From Pseudomonadota bacterium (GTDB lineage Bacteria > Pseudomonadota > Gammaproteobacteria > Burkholderiales > Burkholderiaceae_C), in contig JAKOYD010000035.1 of assembly GCA_029780695.1 (NCBI GenBank), positions 1 through 64,000 of the forward strand: 64,000 nucleotides of DNA. The letters run 5' to 3'. Shown in pieces: positions 60,498-64,000 of this stretch. The translations under genes and the position numbers were made by a program. Position 1 is the first letter of the stretch; each line of letters starts with the position of its first letter. The notes beneath the pieces were generated by a model. It was given only the letters and a program-made list of their open reading frames with translations, was not told the DNA's origin and searched no databases.

Positions 60498-62200
60498 CGG
60501 CGCAAGCCTCCTTCGCCGGTGGCGTGGGGCGATGGCAGCGGCTTGGTGGACACCACGGTGCCGATGTATTCCTTGGGGTCGTGCAGGCCGCGCGCGGTGG
60601 CGTTGGCGTAGCGCAGCACGGCGTCGGCCTGCCACACCAGCACGCCGATCAGCCCCAGCAGCAGGGCGATGGGCAGCGTCTCGATGATGCGCAGGCGCGG
60701 CGTGGGGCGGTCGTGCGTGGCCCAGAAATAGCGCACGCCGGCGCGCGACATGGCGATGGTGGTCAGCAGCCCGCCCACCACCAGCAGCGCCAGCAGCCCC
60801 CAGGCCGCCAACGACACCGGCGCCTGCTCGCCAAAGCCGGCCGGGTTGAGCAGGGCCGACAGCATCACCACCTTGCCGACGAAACCGGCCATGGGCGGCA
60901 GCCCCGCAATGGTCAGCGCGCAGACGATGAAGGCCAGCCCCAGGAAGGCCATGGCGGCGGGAATGGCGCGGCCGAACAGCGCCTGTTCGTCGTCGTCCAG
61001 GTTGACGTCGCGCGTCGGCACCAGGTCAACCGGATAGGCAAAGGCGTCTTCGGGCTCGACTTCGCTGACGTACAGCGGGTGTTCCTCGACCTCGCGCGTG
61101 CGGTCGATCAGCTCGACCAGCAGGAAGAACGCGGCGACCGCCAGCGTGGAGCCCAGCGTGTAGTACAGCGCGCCGCCCGTCACCGCCGGCTGGCCAAAGC
61201 CCAGCGCCGCCAGCAGCGTGCCCGACGACACGATGGCGCAGAACGCCGCCGTGCGCCCCAGGTGCTGGGTGGCGATGACGCCAATGACGCCAAACGCCAG
61301 TGTGACCAGCCCGAGCCCGACCAGCACCGGCCCGCCGAACAGCGCCGACACGCCGGCGTCGGCCGGAAACAGCAGCGTCCACACGCGCAAGATGGCGTAC
61401 ACGCCCAGCTTGGTCATGATGGCGAACAGCGCCGCCACCGGCGCCGCGGCGCTCGAATACGCCATCGGCAGCCAGAAGTTGAGCGGCCACGCGGCCGCCT
61501 TGACCAAAAACGCGATGGCCAGGATGGCGGCGCCAGCGTGCAGCAGGCCGCGGTCGTCCTGGGCAATGGCGGGCACCATGATGGCCATGTCGGCGAAGTT
61601 GAGCGTGCCGGTCACGCCATAAAGAATGGCCACGCCGATCAGGAACATGCTCGACGCCATCAGGTTCATGGCGATGTAGTGCAGCCCCGAACGCACGCGC
61701 GCCCAGCCCGAGCCGTGCAGCAGCAGCCCGTACGAGGCCGTGAGCATGATCTCGAAGAACACGAACAGGTTGAACAGATCGGCCGTGAGAAACGCGCCGT
61801 ACAGCCCCATCAACTGCAGCTGGAACAGCGGGTGAAAGTGCACCCCGGCCTTGTGCCAGCGCGCCGACGCGTACAGCACCCCGGCCAGCCCCAGCACGCT
61901 GGACAGCAGCACCATCATGGCCGACAGCCGGTCGACCACCAGCACGATGCCGTAGGGCACCGGCCAGTTGCCCGGCAGGTACACGCCCACCGCCTGCGGC
62001 CCGCCCAGCTGCTGCACCCAGTACACCAGCGCGACGGCAAGCCCTAAGCCCAGCACGCACGACAGCACGTTGATGACGGCCTTGAGCGGCCGGCGCGTGT
62101 CGCCCAGCAGCAGCATGGCGGCGGCCGTCACCATGGGCAGCAGCACCGGGGCCACGATCAGGTGCGGCATCGACGCTTCGATCAGGCGTGCGAGCGTCAT
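60494..62200 (-). CDS. mrpD: Mrp antiporter subunit D
   Basis: A 568-aa protein with about 14 helices, of the NuoM/N-like family: VDRLSAMMVLLSSVLGLAGV, FFEIMLTASYGLLLHGSGWA, LVKAAAWPLNFWLPMAYSSA. The Glu in FFEIML and Lys in LVKAAAWPL are the conserved proton-path residues. Start at 62200 (MTLARLIEASMPH); a longer upstream open frame is within mrpC/A. It is somewhat longer than the usual ~490-500 aa because of an extra hydrophilic loop (EHPLYVSEVEPEDAFAYPVD). Confidence 0.95.
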   Translation of the reverse strand: MTLARLIEASMPHLIVAPVLLPMVTAAAMLLLGDTRRPLKAVINVLSCVLGLGLAVALVYWVQQLGGPQAVGVYLPGNWPVPYGIVLVVDRLSAMMVLLSSVLGLAGVLYASARWHKAGVHFHPLFQLQLMGLYGAFLTADLFNLFVFFEIMLTASYGLLLHGSGWARVRSGLHYIAMNLMASSMFLIGVAILYGVTGTLNFADMAIMVPAIAQDDRGLLHAGAAILAIAFLVKAAAWPLNFWLPMAYSSAAAPVAALFAIMTKLGVYAILRVWTLLFPADAGVSALFGGPVLVGLGLVTLAFGVIGVIATQHLGRTAAFCAIVSSGTLLAALGFGQPAVTGGALYYTLGSTLAVAAFFLLVELIDRTREVEEHPLYVSEVEPEDAFAYPVDLVPTRDVNLDDDEQALFGRAIPAAMAFLGLAFIVCALTIAGLPPMAGFVGKVVMLSALLNPAGFGEQAPVSLAAWGLLALLVVGGLLTTIAMSRAGVRYFWATHDRPTPRLRIIETLPIALLLGLIGVLVWQADAVLRYANATARGLHDPKEYIGTVVSTKPLPSPHATGEGGLRR

Positions 62201-62613
62201 GAACTGCGCCCCTCGTCGGTGGCGCCGGGCGGCGAGGCGGCGGCGCTGCCGATCGACACGTGGGCGGTGCCGTCGCCCGGCTCCTCGCCATCGACGTGGT
62301 CGGTATCGGACAGCCCGCGCGAGGCCAGCAGCACCACCAAAAACAGCGCCGAGGTGGCAAAGCCGATCACGATGGCGGTCAGCACCAGCGCTTGCGGCAG
62401 GGGGTCGGTGTAGTTTTCCAGATTGGGCAGCAAGCCGGGCTGCACGATGGGCTCGCGGTCGTGGAACAGGCTGCCCATGGCAAAGATGAACAGGTTGACG
62501 GCGTACGACAGCAGCGACAGGCCCATCAGCACCTGAAACGTGCGCGGCCGCAGCACCAGCCACACGCCCGAGCCGCCCAGGATGCCGATGGCGATGGCGA
62601 GGATGATTTCCAT
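62197..62613 (-). CDS. mrpC: Mrp antiporter subunit C
   Basis: A 138-aa NuoK-like protein with three helices (ILAIAIGILGGSGVWLVLRP; VLMGLSLLSYAVNLFIFAMG; VLTAIVIGFATSALFLVVLL) and a polar C-terminal tail. Its ATG shares one base with the mrpA stop (TGATG). Overlaps mrpD by 4 nt. Confidence 0.94.
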   Translation of the reverse strand: MEIILAIAIGILGGSGVWLVLRPRTFQVLMGLSLLSYAVNLFIFAMGSLFHDREPIVQPGLLPNLENYTDPLPQALVLTAIVIGFATSALFLVVLLASRGLSDTDHVDGEEPGDGTAHVSIGSAAASPPGATDEGRSS

Positions 62614-64000
62614 CAGTCCACCTCCCGCGGGCCGGTGGTGGCGGTGACCGTCTTCTCGGGCGCGCGCCGGTGGCCACGCACCGACTGGTGCGCCAGCGCC
62701 GTCAGGATCAGCAGCGTGGCGCCGACCACCACCGCGAACACGCCCAGGTCGAAGAACATGGCGCTGGCCACGTGGATCTCGCCCAGCACCGGCAGCGTCA
62801 GGTGCGCCGTGTGCGAGGTCAGGAAGGGGTAGCCGAACCCCAGCGACCCCAGCCCCGTGGCCACCGCGATCAGCAGGCCGACGCCGATCCAGCGGATGAC
62901 CTTGAGATGCAGGTGCGCCTCGACCCAGTGCGTGCCGGCCACGATGTATTGCGTGAGGAAGGCGATGCTCACCACCAGCCCGGCCACGAAGCCGCCGCCG
63001 GGCAGGTTGTGGCCGCGCATGAAGAAGTACATGGCGATGACCACCGCCACCGGCAGCAGCAGCCGAACCAGCACCGCCGGCACCAGGGCGTAGCCCAGCG
63101 CCGTGTCCTGCGCGGTGCGCGGGTTGATCAGGTCGCTCACCAGATCGGGCGGCACGGCGCGCTGCTGCGGCGGCAGCACGGCCATCTCGCGCGGCGGGCG
63201 AAAGCGTCGCAGCAGCGCATACACCGTCAGGCCGACGATGCCCAGCACCGTGATCTCGCCCATGGTGTCGAACGCGCGGAAGTCGACCAGCATGACGTTG
63301 ACCACGTTGGTGCCGCCGCCTTCGGGCACCGCGCGGTCGAGGAAGAAGGGCGAAATGCTCTGCGGCGCCGGCCGCGTCATCATGGCGTAGGCCAGCACGG
63401 CCATGCCGCCGCCGACCACCACCGACACGACCAAATCGCGCGCACGGCGCACCCGCACCCGCAGCGCCAGCCGGCCGGATTCGTACGGCACCCGCTTGGG
63501 CAGCCAGCGCAGGCCCAGCAAAAACAGCACCGTGGTCACCACTTCCACCGTCAGCTGCGTCAGCGCCAGGTCGGGCGCCGAGAACCACAGGAAGGTCATG
63601 CTCACCACCAGGCCCACCGCGCCCAGCAGGATCAGCGCCACCAGCCGGTGGAACTTGGCCTGGTTGGCCAGCGCCAGGGCGCAGATGCAGCCAAACACCC
63701 ACAGCAGGGCGAATTCCAGGTTGCCCGGCACGCGCTCGCGGGGGCCCCAGCTCACGCCGCCGGGCCACAGCGCCGCCGTGCCGAAGGCGATGGCCGCCAC
63801 CACCATCAGCAGCATCTGCGGCTGCAGCCGGTGCGTCGACAGCGCCCCCAGCGCCCAGCGGCTGGCGCGGTCCAGGCCGTACAGCGCGCTCTGGAACAGG
63901 CGCTGCCCGTCCAGCCGGTACAGCAGCGGCACGCGGCGAATGCGGCCGCTTTCCAGCCCGCCGCGCAGCAGCATGAACAGCGCGATGCCGCCGACCAGCG
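62613..64000 (-). CDS. mrpA: Mrp antiporter subunit A/B fusion (C-terminal part)
   Basis: The C-terminal 462 codons of a gene that runs beyond the window edge; the frame is open to position 64000 (LVGGIALFM just before). It contains the MrpA tail (LTQLTVEVVTTVLFLLGLRW, MLVDFRAFDTMGEITVLGIV) followed directly by MrpB (GHNLPGGGFVAGLVVSIAFL, FDLGVFAVVVGATLLIL). The A-B fusion is typical of the PhaA/MrpA group 2 operons of proteobacteria, and explains why no separate mrpB is seen. Confidence 0.93.
   Translation of the reverse strand, partial: LVGGIALFMLLRGGLESGRIRRVPLLYRLDGQRLFQSALYGLDRASRWALGALSTHRLQPQMLLMVVAAIAFGTAALWPGGVSWGPRERVPGNLEFALLWVFGCICALALANQAKFHRLVALILLGAVGLVVSMTFLWFSAPDLALTQLTVEVVTTVLFLLGLRWLPKRVPYESGRLALRVRVRRARDLVVSVVVGGGMAVLAYAMMTRPAPQSISPFFLDRAVPEGGGTNVVNVMLVDFRAFDTMGEITVLGIVGLTVYALLRRFRPPREMAVLPPQQRAVPPDLVSDLINPRTAQDTALGYALVPAVLVRLLLPVAVVIAMYFFMRGHNLPGGGFVAGLVVSIAFLTQYIVAGTHWVEAHLHLKVIRWIGVGLLIAVATGLGSLGFGYPFLTSHTAHLTLPVLGEIHVASAMFFDLGVFAVVVGATLLILTALAHQSVRGHRRAPEKTVTATTGPREVD

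Overview
This window is a high-GC stretch of chromosome from a betaproteobacterium, most likely a member of the Comamonadaceae (Burkholderiales). The evidence is two orphan Bug-type (tripartite tricarboxylate) receptors, a BPSS1780-type membrane protein, a DUF2782 protein beside polA, the thrB-polA neighbourhood, and intergenic repeats of the kind common in that family. I cannot fix the genus from sequence alone. Coding density is high, genes are often translationally coupled by 4-nt overlaps, and most of the content is core housekeeping.

Layout. 1-1530: decayed accessory DNA (three small phage-like ORFs, ParB-like debris, imperfect duplications with palindromes) that ends at the 3' end of a tRNA-Ala(CGC) gene, so probably an island or prophage edge. 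1.6-9.1 kb: SAF-domain oxidoreductase, HGGYW-type hydrolase, a LysR/Bug receptor/M20 amidohydrolase unit, a MntA-HepT toxin-antitoxin pair whose HepT is frameshifted, and GMP reductase. 9.2-20.8 kb: uvrD, a 5'-nucleotidase lipoprotein, a three-gene cluster of small envelope proteins, a 257-bp structured palindromic element, BPSS1780 protein-thrB, DUF2782 and polA. 20.8-28.5 kb: an oxygenase-like protein, a 546-aa unknown, the pepN-fbp operon and prfB with its programmed frameshift. 28.6-43.4 kb: a phage PLxRFG-protein fragment, hydrolase, aldo/keto reductase, ybaK, plsY, ridA, retropepsin, yajQ, murB, MFS/GNAT pair, ppnP, trmJ, cysE, mog, darP and pmbA. 43.8-52.8 kb: FecR/DUF6600 protein, yqeY, lysA with divergent lysR, rpsU, a BaiN-type flavoprotein, cobA-ybiB and a thioredoxin. 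53-59.3 kb: a second Bug receptor, a ModA-like protein, CBS protein, tsaD, hsp20, DUF2242 lipoprotein and an orphan ABC receptor. 59.3-64 kb: a Mrp-type cation/proton antiporter operon (A/B to G) that runs off the right edge.

The most distinctive feature is not a gene. Several families of short interspersed repeats occupy most gene-free gaps. Family A (about 65 bp: an AT-rich GCTAT/ATAGC hairpin, a GCGCTT/AAGCGC hairpin and a tail like GATTTGGCTTGAAAA) occurs about 14 times in 64 kb in both orientations, has entered the coding frames of trmJ and the BaiN-type flavoprotein, and in one place forms the intrinsic terminator of yqeY. A different 24-bp REP-like unit is inserted three times in tandem, in frame, in pepN. 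Family B (about 100 bp, GC-rich) occupies at least six other gaps.

Regulatory points visible in sequence: a T-N11-A palindrome next to the LysR gene at 6403; divergent lysR-lysA; an intrinsic terminator inside the guaC leader; and four genes (uvrD, polA, murB, trmJ) whose ATG lies exactly six bases after a NACAAT box with no Shine-Dalgarno sequence, which suggests leaderless mRNAs.
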